Assembly: GCA_009869945.1 (NCBI GenBank)
Contig: WIXG01000006.1
Coordinates: 1 to 64,000 of the forward strand
Length of the DNA stretch: 64,000 nucleotides
Reading direction: 5' to 3'
DNA from: Mesaphorura yosii
Lineage: Eukaryota; Arthropoda; Collembola; Poduromorpha; Tullbergiidae
The position numbers and the translations under genes were made by a program. Shown here piece after piece: positions 35,405 to 48,213 of the stretch (the stretch's first letter is position 1; each line of letters begins with the position of its first letter). The notes below the pieces were generated by a model. That model was not told where the DNA came from. It searched no databases and was given only the letters and a program-made list of their open reading frames with translations.

Positions 35405-38400
35405 ATGCAGAGACAGAATACCTCGGGAGTATTTCCCGCTCCGCTTTCTACGACCGGCAAGCCGATAAGAACCTCGGTTGCATTCCTCAAATCAAACACA
35501 ATGACACGTCCCGGAACAATTCCGAAAGCACCACCGCCACCACCGAAGCCAACCAAGAAAAGTAGCACAAATGCCAGCATAAGTGGTAGCAGCAGCGGCA
35601 TTGGAAGTAGCCTCGGAAGCTACACGTCAAGTCCGCAAAATACGAGCGGGACCAGCAGCACGAGTGCTACTCCTTCGCCGCCAATTCGCGACGAGTCCAT
35701 CATAACATCTCGAAGCATGAATTCGTTCAAGAAACACAGAACGATTTCATTTAGTAACCCAAATCTGGCTACCATTAATGTGAGCACGACAACTAACGAC
35801 GACGATAATAAACTACGAAAGCAAGCTACACCAGAACCACGTTCGTCAGCGTCAACTCCCCAACCCGAAGAGTACAGTGAGTACATTGAACACACTCCGA
35901 CACGGTCTATTGCCGTCAGAGAATGTGAAGGGTCAGTGAATCTCTTTGTCAGCACCCGCGACTCCAACATCAAAGTTACGATCCGCAATGGGCGAATTGT
36001 CGACGGTGCTGAAACTATCCCATGTTACTTGCGCCGAAAACGTGCTAAAGAATTCGCAGCTAGTGCACATGCGACCGAAGGAGAGAAACGTCAAGAGAAA
36101 GAGTGGAGTAAGTGTAATGAAGACATTTTAATTAACTTTGCGGAATCTTAAGGTCTTTGGTCGTATATGTTTGCGGGAAGAGCTCTTGTTATTGCTGCGA
36201 ATCATCATCGTCTTGAGCCAAGCAACGGGAATCGACTTGATTTGATTCTTTCCTGTCACTGGCCTGTCTTGGTCAGATTATTACACTTGCCATTTTCAAT
36301 TAGGCGGTTTACCTTTGCATTGTTGGTGCTTGGCAAACCATGAAATGAATTTAAGTTTAATATTTTCGCCTTCTGAGCATGTAAACCCTTGCAGCTAATA
36401 TTCGCTTAGCATTGAGCAGAGCACGAACTCAGTCAGGTAGAAAGCCTTGGGTTTCGGGCTGTAGGACAGTTGTACACGTTTATATGCAACTCACGGTCCT
36501 GCCGCGTCCAAAATCCTATCTTTCATCCATGTAAACAAAAAAAATGATTGAATACCGCTTTATTGATCCTGGCAGCTCCAGTGAAGGGAAATGAAGCAAG
36601 GTCAGAGTATGGTCATAGAAATGACCTACTTGCACATATCGAACTGATAATAGCGACAAAACATGTCATGTCCACTCAGGTAATCCGACGAATGTCCGAC
36701 CACGCGAAAGGACTCCATTCGCGCTGCATAACCTTGGTTGCAGATTTTGCAAACAATGATTTCAGGCCTCACATTTGGGTTAAGACTCTTATCTCTATTT
36801 ATACTCTTTGTGAGTCCACTTATTGATTTTATTCTGCAGCACTTCCGAAATGGTATACTCTGATACTTAATTTAGACGTGCAGTTTTTGTTATGTCTGTA
36901 TTGCGCAATTTCATTAAAATCACATTTGACGACTCATTGCGTCGAGCAAGCTGCGGCACGCGGAACAAACGGAAGGAAATCGAGGAAGTCCACTTTTTAT
37001 ACCAAGAAAAGACTGCAGTTTCTTATGATTCATTGCAAGATAAAACAGGTTTTAAATGCCGTACTACAAATAAGCCTTAATTCATTTACTGGAATCCATG
37101 TGCCCATATGGTGAATTGTTAGCGTACGCTTTCCCATATGCTCCCACCTTCACGTTATCTTGGTCTTGGCCGTCTTGGCTTAATGACATTGTTATAGGTA
37201 CCTTTATCACTTCCTGGGCGATCAGGTAGACAGATATAGTAGTAAAGTCAGAGTCCCTTGTTACAAGCGTAAAATTAACAAACCGCAACATGGCAAGAGA
37301 ATGGAGTCAAAGTCGGAAGTTTACCATTATTCAAACCATGTTGGTCTGGGGCCCCGTGCTCGTAGTCGGTGCTCGGCGCGGCCCCAAAAAAGGTATGATT
37401 ACAATGTAACCAAAACAAAGATGCTCTTGAGGAAAACATTACCGCCGCAGTACAGTCATGGTATAATTGCGCAATTCATTTGTATAGATTTAATTAGAAT
37501 TCATTGTGCAGCTGAGGCATTGTATAATTAAATTTTTAATGGAAGCCCATTAAATGCTTTTGCATGCGTTTCTCTGTAATGTTGGTTTATGACTTTTCGT
37601 GTAATTGCTCAAGTCCCGTTTCCCGTGACCTTTTTCTAAAAATAAGCCACACAAGATGCACAAGCTTTAAGATGCAATGAATACGCGTTCTGAAGAAGCC
37701 ACACGTTTGATTTGTGCTGCAACCTTTTCTGTTTGCGTTTATCTTGCAACAATTGCATTAAACCTCTTCGTGCAAAGATTTTGTTTCTTGCTTGTGCCTG
37801 CCTTCTTTTGTATTACATGTTCCTGTCGGGTATCACTTTTGCCTCGCTTACGCACACTTTTTCTAAGGAGAATGCGTTAATAATCATGATGGTTAAGTTA
37901 TGAGAATTCCGGCAATTTCGCTTCAGCTTCAACGCCTGCATTCTGCTGTCTCAAGCTCTCGGAACTATTTTTAACTTTAATGATTCGCGACTCAATCGCA
38001 ATCACGCTTTTTCCCAACCTCATGATGAAAATATTTAATCGAAACGACATGAAGGAGTTCATTGTTGTGTGGTCGGGCATCGTGGCTGCGTCATCTCGAA
38101 GCTGCAGCTCAACAATACACGCACACGTTTCAGTGGCCATGATGGATCAAGAAAAGACGGACTGGATTGTAACACGATCCTCAAGAACTGCCTGAGCAGT
38201 GCCACATTTGTAACGTCATTCTCTTTCTAATTTCATTGCATCTCAACTCAACTTTTGAAACCACTTATTCTGCTTCAATGATGAGCTCAGCTCCTTCATT
38301 CATTAAGACCCGTCTCATTAGCACAACACAGTCTTTCGTAGGAAAGTTCACAGCTCGTTCTAACCCAGGAGTAAGTCAAGAGAAGACTTTTTGATGGTAG

Positions 38401-41400
38401 CATTTGCTGTGACACAGCCGCACATGAGAGGAAACGCGCTTGCAACTACTGATGACATTTTAAGAGAATGGCAACGATAACGATAATGATGATGGCCCGA
38501 TTAACATGACTCGAATTAATAATGCAAGTAATTTTGGATAATGAACAATCTCATTCCCAACTCCGAAAGCTTCAGATCTCTGATTCTTTCTTGTACCTCG
38601 TAAAGTCGTAAATCGCCAAGCTTTTCTGATTCTTTCGATGTCGCTTATAATCGTTAACGTGATTCCGATTTCACAAAAAGGATTCGCAAGACTCGTGCTC
38701 CTTTGTTTCCTGCTTAACTCGTGTCTCCGTACCGACGAATAGCCATGCCTTTATTCGGTAAAGTTAAAGTTGCGATTGACCCTGACGATGTGGTGGAAGT
38801 AATATTGCGATCTAGAAACAGAAAGGACGAGGACAAGTGGCTGCTTCTTTGTGCAAGTAAGGTTTAATTAAGTTCCTACTGTTTAGTTAAGCGGATCATA
38901 TTATTTCGATTTGGAATCCGACTCTTGGAATCCATTGAACAATTTGAACAAGTAAATATTGTTACCAAGCAAGCAGAAGATCGTTGTGCCCTGAATTATT
39001 TGTTCCAATATTATTCCCTATGGAGAACAAGAAGGAATCGATCGATCCGGTATTCATCCGCACATCCGCATTTCCAAGTTATCTGGATCTCGATGGCATA
39101 GACGTGCCTTGTGCACGGGATCATAGTTTCCAATCAGAGCAAGAGCACGAAGGTAGACGGAATAAATTTTGTATTCCATGTATGTTTATTGACCTCGGAC
39201 TTTTATTATCTTTCGAACGAACGTACGCCATGCATGCAACCTCGGTTTCAATGTAAGTTTCATGTCTGATTTTTTCATAAGATAAGGTACATGCAGGTAG
39301 CACGATGCATAAATTCGAAAATTGTATGCGTGATCTATCGAATGGAAAGGCGGGTGAATATGGGCAGCATTGTTGTAAGTGAATGAAATGAATGAAGAGA
39401 GCAGACGGTGTCCCCGAAATGTAGTTGCTCTATAAATACTCAATTAAATCATACCTTATTCTTCGACTCTATTTACAGGTAAAGTAACATGCCAAGCTTG
39501 TAAGAAGAAATGCTCCGGTGAAGTGCTTCGCGTCCAGGATAAATTCTTCCATATTGCCTGCTTCAAGTGCAAAGGTAAAAATCTGAGAGTAAAACTAAAT
39601 TGTCCAATTAGAACGTGTTGCTCAAACGCTTGTCATTTACACTTGCAGTTTGCAAAAACTCCTTGTCACAAGGAGGCTTCTTCTTCCACGAAGGCAACTA
39701 CTACTGTACCAATGATTATCAAGCGAAATGGGGAACCAAGTGCGGAGCTTGTGACAAATATGTGGAGGGTGAGGTTGTCACAGCTTTAGGCAATACTTAT
39801 CATCAAAATTGTTTCACCTGTGCCCGTTGTCATAAACCATTTCCAACTGGGACCAAAGTGACTGTTCACGGGCGTCAAATCCTCTGCGAGAATTGTACGC
39901 GTGCCTCTTCATCTGGTACTACAAGCCAATTGGTTCAGTCTCCGCAAATAGCACACGACCCAACACGTGAGTACAGTCAATTTGAATTCAGTCAGTTCAA
40001 TTCTGAATATTAACTGAAATTCGACTTTGCGAAACAGCTTGCAGCGGATGCGGTCAGCAGATGCGAGATGCGCAGGCGTTGGTGGCTCTCGATAAGCAAT
40101 GGCACGTTTGGTGTTTCAAGTGCAAGGCTTGTGATTTAGTTTTGCATGGCGAGTATATGGGAAAGTAAGTGCAGCATGGCTAATTGCTAATTGTGTACAT
40201 TAAAGCAAAATTCGGAACTTTCTGAAATTTAAGGGATGGGGTGCCGTACTGCGAGAAAGACTACCAGAAGCTGTTTGGCGTCAAGTGCGCGTATTGCAAT
40301 CGTTATATTTCCGGAAAAGTTCTACAGGTGAGAATTCCAACTTGTCAATAACAAATTTCAAATTTCTGAGCACACAGCTAATTCTTTTTCTCTTTCTCTA
40401 CTCAGGCTGGAGAAAACCATCATTTTCATCCGACATGTGCCAGATGCACCAAATGCGGTGATCCCTTTGGAGATGGAGAAGAAATGTACTTGCAGGGAAC
40501 AGCTATTTGGCATCCGCGCTGTGGGCCCGGTCCCAATGAGAACGTAACCGTGCTGAACGGGCTCATTGAGAATGGACATCAGCTAGGCGAGGAGCGAGCA
40601 GATTCAAAACTAGATCATAGCTGCTCTGTTTCTGAGACACAGGTTCGAATTTTTACACCCTGATAGATAATTACTCTGACGTTTGACGTGAGAGATTGAA
40701 TTTTTTGCTTTTGGTTGTGAGAGTGAATGGTTGTTATTAACATTCTACATTTGTATGATTTTATGATTTGATGTTTTGATGTACTGATTTTGTTCGTTAG
40801 TTTTCCTTACGCTCGCGAACACCCAGTCTCAACGGCTCGCAATACAGCCCTTTTAGCAGCTTGAATCGAAAGGTATTTCATAGTACACTTGTTTAGTTAC
40901 TTTACTAATTTAGTTTAGTTCAGTTTAGAGTTTTAGCATTATTCCTTAGTTTCGATGAAGTGACCACGCCCTTTGTAAATGTTGAACAGCTATCCATGTG
41001 AATAGCGCTGAGTAACTTGCGCTAGTCCCCTTTGTTCATATACTAGATCTGTTTTGCAGTGGAGTTTTCGTGTCAAAAGATTGAGGTCAAATTCGGGTGT
41101 CCACCAGGATTACAATTTTAACAAGCCTTGCCTATATTTGCAGTATTCTGGATATCGCACTAGTAGCCCTGGCCTCATCTTACGGGAGTACAAGTCATCG
41201 TTCCCTGAAGACATTACTAGAATTTACACTTACAGCTATTTGACAGCTGAACCTGCCCTATCGTATTTAAGAAAACCAATTGAACCTTACGATAAACCGC
41301 CGACATCGCCCCACTTTCATAGACCACCAAGTATGTCACCGAATTCAATGAATGTTTTTGATCCTTACTCTTGGATGCTCGAACTAATTGCCGATCTCTT

Positions 41401-44080
41401 AACCTTCAAAGGAAACCAATCGGCAAGTGGTGGCAGGTTCAACTTGCCCAACAAAACTGGGTCGAAAAGTGGGATGAAGACAATGATTGAGCACATTCAG
41501 TGTGAGACGCCAAGGCCTAAATCTCCACATATGAACAATGAAGAACCGATTGAATTAGCTCACTATCCTGGTGCGAAGCCTCCAAAGCCGGACGAGAAGC
41601 CAAAGATTGAAAGAGATGACTTTCCCGCGCCTCCGTATCCATACACAGATCCAGGTAAGGCGAAAGCCTATCGCGCACGTGTGGTCATTCGCTATACTCT
41701 TTTGGCTTTTCTTCGCACAGAGAGAAGAAAGAGATGGTCGGACTCGTGGAAGGGTGTCTCGGGTTCTGAAGACGAAGATGAACCTGACTCGGCTTTCAAG
41801 GCTTCTGATGATCCCAAGCTTAAGGTTTGCATTATTAATATTACCAAAGTATTGAGCGTGTTTATCATGGACCCTTTAAATTTCAGAAAGAAGAGGAGGA
41901 ACTGAGCAAGATAGCAACCGGAATTGGAAAAGTATTTCTACAGAATGTGAAGGAGCGAGAGAAGCTGCGAGCTTGGAAGATGAATCATTTAGATCCTCGA
42001 AATGCTTCAAGAACCCCGTCCGCTACGAAAGAACCGGCGCTGCGTCTTCGCTACGACTCTCCTCACAATGCATGTAGGTTCTTGTAATTCTACTGCATGA
42101 CTCTTGCATGAACTGGGGATGTGATTTACAAAGTTTAACGCGGAATTCTTTGACAATTGGTTTTACTAATAATGTTGGAGGTTAGTTTCACTGGAACGTT
42201 GAACTTTCTCAACCTACGTACTGGCGTGCGTACTAGAAATTAACTGTTCAATCGCAAAGTCTGTTATGCTTGCTAGCTGGGGCTAAACAAACAATTTAAA
42301 TTGTAGCACCATCACGAAACTTGGACCATCCTCGCCCATGGGAGGAAGACGAGATGGATCGCGGGTCTAGTTATCGTTCTTCTGTAGGACGCTCTGTCGG
42401 TACCATTCCTGCATACAATGGTGAGATATTCACCCACTTGGAACCCCACATCCCCTTCGCCCTTTCCTGATTCCCACGACTCAGCTTCCACTTCATGACG
42501 CTTGAACTTTAGTCGCATGGAAATTTCAATTTGCTTGAAATAAACGATAGACGGATAGAATTAGTCTTGACACTTGATTAATTTACTGCATGATGCATGA
42601 CCCTTCCTTATTAATTCTTACAAAATGTACTAATTTGTTATTTTTTGCATGTGTATTTACGTCTGTTTTCTTTTCTTGGATTTCTTCTTTGATTCATGTT
42701 GACCATAAGCAGTCGTGTCATCACTGCGCACAGTACCCAAACCAGGTTACGGACTCAGATCATCGACGCTTCCAGCAACAGGACGCACGGCCCCTCCAAC
42801 TTTACAATCAAGCAGCGTGGTCAGTTTTGGTTTTCAGTTTTGGTTTTTAGACTTTGCGAATTTTGGAACGTTGTATGTATCATTTGAGTTATTGAACTTT
42901 TAAGTTGATTTTGTGCATGGAGTATAATTTCGCATGAATTCCATTTCATTTTTTGGTAAATCAAGAGTTTTGGTTGAGTTCAGCGCAAAAGCGTGTTTGA
43001 TACATTCATTCGCCCTCTCGAATTATATGATCCAGGGAATTTTTACATAATGTTCGTTTATAACCTTTGCCAGTTGTAAGTTCACTGCGACAAGCGCCTA
43101 AGCCTGGTTATACTCTAGCACCGAGATCGCATACCTTCAGTAGTGTTGGAGGGTCAAGTCAAGCTGCTCTGACTGTAAGATTTTTTTAATAAAATTCTGT
43201 AATATTTGTAACCAGTTAAAGTAACGTTCATATTCTGACTGAGCTCAAGGGATGAACCTGTCTGTCGAATATGGAGTTCAATAACGCAAATGGAAATACA
43301 ATAATTACAAAGCCAAAAATTCGTTCTTGCTCGCTCGGGTTTATAAGGCCACATTCTGAATGATGTTACTGCATTCTTTAGGCTGACTATCCTTTTGGAG
43401 CAATGGGAGAGAAAACGCACAGTACTGAATTCAGCAGTGCACGATCTGATAGTAAGAATTTGCTCGTCACAATTCCTTTGTCAATATGCGTGATAAAGCA
43501 CGAGTGAACTAAATTTGATTTTCTCTTTTACTTTCTTGCCATGACCATTTTATTGTAACAGTATCAACGGGATCCATCACGGAAGCTGACAGACGTGCTT
43601 TAGTAAGTGTTGAAAAGCCGTGATCCAATTCCGTAGCTCTTTAATGCACAGGGCTTTCTCCTTTTTTTGTAGTATTTACATTACATTTTTACTCTATTTA
43701 GGGAGGAGATATTCGTAATTCAACAACATACGGCGGAGGATTCCGATATCCGTCAGCCAGTCCCCACCTAAGACGATCATTGCCGAATATGACGCCAATA
43801 CTCTCAACTGAGCCACTTAAGGTCTACCCATACCATCTTCTCATTACATCAAATTATCGACTGCCGGGAGAGGTGGATCGCAATAACTTGGAGGTGAGTT
43901 TGTGGTGAATTAACTATTCGTCAAGCCTTGAATACGAATACATTGCAAATTTTTGATTTTATTTAGCGCCACTTAAGCGATGCTGAATTTGACGCAGCTT
44001 TTCATATGACTCGAGCTGAATTCTACCGGCAGCCTCAGTGGAGACGCAACGACATGAAGAGAAGGGCACGACTCTTCTAA
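35405..44080 (+). CDS. Actin-binding LIM protein (abLIM / Unc-115 type), four LIM domains plus villin headpiece
   Basis: Exons with matching phases: 35405-36107, 39479-39574, 39649-39966, 40038-40164, 40234-40327, 40406-40642, 40801-40872, 41144-41654, 41721-41824, 41887-42073, 42307-42420, 42713-42819 or 43074-43174, 43382-43451, 43562-43602, 43702-43893, 43967-44080. The product is about 1,026-1,028 residues. It has a Ser/Pro-rich N-terminus with a PPPPPKP stretch, then four LIM zinc-binding domains (CQACKKKC..., [10 protein letters not shown]..., [10 protein letters not shown]..., [10 protein letters not shown]...). The linker contains the abLIM signature RIYTYSYL...PYDKP, and the C-terminal villin headpiece ends KRRARLF*. 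Four LIM domains plus a headpiece define the abLIM/Unc-115 family. These proteins bind F-actin through the headpiece and link it to LIM partners, acting in axon guidance and lamellipodia. The start has an in-frame stop (TAA) four codons upstream. Alternative exons are listed separately. Confidence 0.93.
36108..38744 (+). other. abLIM intron upstream of the alternative first exon
   Basis: About 2.6 kb between the long-isoform first exon and the alternative first exon. It holds no coding exon I can support. It should contain the internal promoter for the short isoform near its right end. A GC-rich hairpin at 37347-37386 stands out from the AT-rich background. Confidence 0.45.
37347..37386. repeat. 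GC-rich inverted repeat in abLIM intron
   Basis: A 7-base stem (TGGGGCC / GGCCCCA) encloses a GC-rich loop carrying the direct repeat GTGCTCG...GTGCTCG. It is a compositional island in AT-rich intronic DNA. I do not recognise a known RNA or mobile element. Confidence 0.45.
38745..38856 (+). CDS. Alternative first coding exon of the abLIM gene (short isoform)
   Basis: ATG at 38745 opens a 37-codon exon ([20 protein letters not shown]... ending DKWLLLCA) with a consensus donor (GCAA|GTAAGG). Its donor phase is 1, the same as the long first exon ending at 36107. Both join the LIM1 exon at 39479 in frame, giving ...CAS-KVTCQAC. The resulting isoform is about 829-831 residues and lacks the Ser/Pro-rich N-terminus but keeps all LIM domains and the headpiece. 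This is inferred from phase and splice sites. Confidence 0.72.
42713..43174 (+). other. Pair of sister exons in abLIM, probably mutually exclusive
   Basis: Exon a (42713-42819) reads [15 protein letters not shown]..., and exon b (43074-43174) reads [15 protein letters not shown].... They share the start and the PKPGY core, so they arose by tandem exon duplication. Each begins in phase 1, and b ends in phase 0. The best donor of a (GCGTG|GTCAGT) also gives phase 0, so a followed by b would break the frame. Only one should be used per transcript. The weak point is the donor of exon a: other GT sites nearby would allow phase 1. Confidence 0.6.
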
Positions 44081-47000
44081 ATCCAAGAAACATGAAGCCC
44101 TGTAATCATTAGCTTAATATTTTGTTAAGCCATGAGTTAGAGAGTTTTGAAAGGCATGAAATTATGTAACAGTGAATTACTTTCGTTGGATTTGTAGCTT
44201 TAGTTTTGTAGTCACGATTTAATCAGATATTCCGCTTCTTTCCTTCCCTCCTTCCAATGAAACGAACTTTCTTCGCATACCGTTAAACGATTGTATCGTT
44301 TTAATGATGATCATTGTATTTAAGAATCTGACATTTCTCTCGGACATTCTAGCACCCTTCTGCGCGTATTCTATGACTAGGCTTCTATTTAAATGTGTTT
44401 CATCCTACTTTTGTAAGTTGCCAACTGCTTATTGAAATTGTGGAGCAAGTGTAGAACGTTTTGTTCTACTCTTAGGAACTTCGCAGCTTACGAGTGACTC
44501 ATCAAGCGTGTTGCTATGCTAGTACCTTAAATTCAATGATTTTATTTTTAATTGTCTTCGGACAAACACTATTTTGCGAATTAGCTTAGTTTTTTACCGA
44601 CTCAAAATGTGTAGTGTAGTTTTAGTTAGTTGCAGGCTAGTCACAAGTCTGATTTTGATTCACTGTTCTAACTATTTTGCAAATGGTGGCTAAAAAGGAT
44701 TATTTGAACTCGGTATTAATCATTGGTTGCTTTTAGTAGTTCCTGTAGTGTTAGTGGTGGGATACTAAATGGTATGTTAAGCGGTAACGTGCATACACAA
44801 CGTTATTGGACACACAGTGAGACGACGTTAATCGTGCATGCAAATGTAACGTGCGAAATTGAATTCGCGACGCGACGCCCAGACCCAGACAATGTGAGAC
44901 GTATTTGTGGTTGGCCGACATTTCTCGTACATGTAGCGTTTTTGAGTAGTCTTTGTTTCTCAATCCCATCTTGTTTCCCATTCAGCAGTTTAAATTCAGC
45001 TAACAAATAGTCAACTAATTGCAGTGTAGGAGTACAATTTTAACTAGCATTCTCAACTCACAAATTTACAAATATCCTGGCCAATTTAAATTACACAAGT
45101 ACCTTTTGCAATATAAAATAATGGTTTTTTAATGTCTAGACATTTCTAGCCTAATTATGAATTTCACAAGAAAGTACAGCTATGGTGTACCAAATCCAAC
45201 CGTTTTTCTGTCTGTTTGTCTATCTATTTTTTGGTTTTGTAGCACGAATTCTCTTATAATTAATAAAATATTCGTATAATCTAGAAACCATAAATTATAT
45301 AGGCACAAACGAAAAATACTGTTGTCGAGACGGACTCTGTTTCTCCCCTAGTAAGATCGTTAATTAAAGTTCAAGCTGCGTAGTTCATTTTTGCACAGAT
45401 TGCGAATGTGATTATGATTTGCCAACTTTTCTGCCGTTGACTAATTACTTGGGAAGAAAATCGGGTGGTTTCAGACTCACAATTGTTGCAATTCTTGTGT
45501 TAGCAAAGTTTAGCATGGAATCTCGAATACTCATTTATCAGTATACAACACTAAGTAATATAACTGTACGTGCAAGTAATAAGAAATCATTTAGGGTAGT
45601 GCGATAGTAAGAAAGGGGGCGAGCAGTGAAAGTCATTTAGTGTGATTTAATTGATGCCTTAAAGAGGAAACATCGTATGAGGAGGAAAAGCTAAACGTGG
45701 ACTTGAACTGAATATGTGACTTAAAAGCTATGCTATGCTGCTTTTTGGGTATATCAAATCTTCATGGAAAAGTATTTAATTAGAATCCTTCCTTTGAAAA
45801 ACTGTTATCAGAGTAGCAGAATTTCCTCCAGCTCACGCTTTCCTGACTACAAATTCGTTAACCAATTAAATTTCAACCTAACATTGCTCATTAACCAGGC
45901 GTAGCTAGAATTAAAGTAAAGAATAAATTAGCGTAGGACGTAGTAAGTCAACTGCTTTCATGTAACCAAATGATAAGTTACTTGATGCTTTGTGCTGCTA
46001 GCGTAAGATAACGAGAGCACGACTAATCCAATGCAATGCTCTCAAACGACAACTGCTGAGGATTTGGAATGAATGGCGAATGTGTGAGTTTAATTATTTT
46101 AATTAATATCTGATTAAATTTCCTGCTCTCTGCTTCCTTCCTATGCGTCTTGGCCACTTTAAGCAAGCTTTTGTTTTGACTAATTATTACAATTAACGAA
46201 TCAGTTTAAAAAATCAAAATTCTAATTGAAGAAGATACGGGGCGAGGGTAAAAAGTAGAGAAGGACGAGTGCGTCATCAAGTCGAAGAGGGTGAGAAATT
46301 GGTTTACATCATTTGTATGCGTTTCGCTCTCCTCTTGGTTGTAACCCTTTCGCCTTCATCTCCTTTGTCGCCTTTCACGTTATTTCTATTCTTAAAGCAA
46401 AGTGATGTGACGTGGTGGCTTGATTGCGGCTTTCTTTAATTAGTTAATCAGATAAACAACTCAGTTTTTATTCACACAAGTCGGACTAGCCACTCAATTT
46501 TCAATTAAAAATTAGTTAATTTGTGTACGATGTCAACGACAGTATCAAATGCCTTGTTTCAAATGTAAAGTGTGTAATATTTGTACAGGGGAACTAAACT
46601 ATGCAAACGTAAGCGTGTGCAGCGATTCCTATTCGACGTCGTTACTTCTTGAAGTACTGATGCCGATGATGAGTAGGTGCAGCTAGTCCACATGAGTGAA
46701 CCTAGAAGGAATACGATTGAGGGTTACCATTTGAACGATTTGAGATTCGAAGTGAAAGCAAATTTGTCTGATAGCATGTTGTAATTTATTTCGTGTGCTA
46801 GCTCCTAATTTTGCATGACTGCTCCGGACGAGTTTGTATCAGGATGAATCTGCCAGTAACTTAGCGTATAAATACAACTAAAGCTTTTGCTGGTGAGTGA
46901 GAACACAAAAGGCTGAACTGATCGTTGCAATACACGAGGCTGCATTGCAACAGACAGGATAACATGTATTCGACTAAAAAACACTAAAATTAGATTCATG

Positions 47001-48213
47001 CCTATCGAAATTGAATACATAAGATTACGGCCGGCCAATTGATTTGCATCTTTCTTACTTGCGATGTACGAAATTCAAAATTACCATTGCCAGTAGACTA
47101 GAGTAGATCGAGTTGAGAGTTAAGGCGCGAGGGAAATGTGAAACGACATTGACGATGAATTGCGGGCAGAATCGGGCATTTCTAAGATCGATTACACAGT
47201 TGGACTTTTTTTAGATAATTTTATGCTACCGCTTTTACACTAACACTAACTACGGGTTAACGTAAGCATTTTGTTAATTGGAGGGAATGATTTGTGGAAC
47301 GGTGAGAATGAAAGACATTTTATTACTCTATTACCACTACATTTAAAATAATATTCACGCGAAAATAAAAGAGAAAGTTGACTAGGCAGATTTGGAGGGA
47401 GGATAGAAGTGTTTTGACATGTGCTATAACATTTGGAAAGAGACTATAAAAGGAAAATTGTAATTTTGAGAAATCTTTTATACAGACGTTAAGGCTTAGA
47501 CGTAAGCTAGTTAATGCTATGCTGGTGTAATTGTTAAGTGCTAAGAATTGTTCTTGATTTGGGGTTTTAAGTATTGCTTTCTCTACCAAATAAAACACTT
47601 TGAGACATTTCCGGAATTTGAATCTTATTTTTTTCGCGGATCATGTTTGCTTGGAATTTCGAAGTGCGTTCGGCGCATTCCGATATCAGCAAACAATCGC
47701 CAAAGCTCTGGAATTCAACGTTTTCTATAACTGATGGGTCTTTTCATTGTCGCCAATGCATAAGATTTATGACACTTGCCAGCAATTGTCGTCATCCTAA
47801 AACTGGAAAATTGAGATTTGAGGTTCGTTCGAACGGTACGATATGAGGACCATGAATAATGTCAACGAAACGTGTAGCAATGTAGCTCATACACACGCAT
47901 GACTACACTGGGCATAGTCCGTGTTACACATAGTGCGCTTGGCTGCAGAGAAACAGAGCCCGAGTTAATATTTCTCGTGTAATTATTATGCAACAAATCA
48001 ATCAGGTCTCAACTCTCTTCGCGTCAGTGTCAAGTTTGCGTTGGATGCTCTGACTCGTTGCTCGTCCCATGCAGGGCTTTGTTGATAAACACAAACTTCA
48101 ACTTTGGCAAATGTGAGACTGTGAGACAAGTGTTTGTACGCTTAATCAACTGATCAACCATTGCAATACTTTCGATTGTTCTCAAAATAACTCGTGACGT
48201 AAAATTCGGAAAA
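44081..48213. other. Intergenic stretch between abLIM and HHEX
   Basis: About 4.1 kb. The left part should be the abLIM 3' UTR and the right part the HHEX promoter/5' UTR. No additional coding exon is supported; the frame at 44723-45010 (+) has no domain signature. Confidence 0.45.
45262..45267 (+). terminator. Candidate polyadenylation signal AATAAA for abLIM
   Basis: The first plus-strand AATAAA I see after the abLIM stop codon, about 1.2 kb downstream, in very AT-rich DNA. It would imply a long 3' UTR. Candidate only. Confidence 0.25.

Noticed and set aside
35620..35988. 122-codon minus-strand frame
   Set aside because: Antisense to the Ser/Pro-rich first exon of abLIM; no domain.
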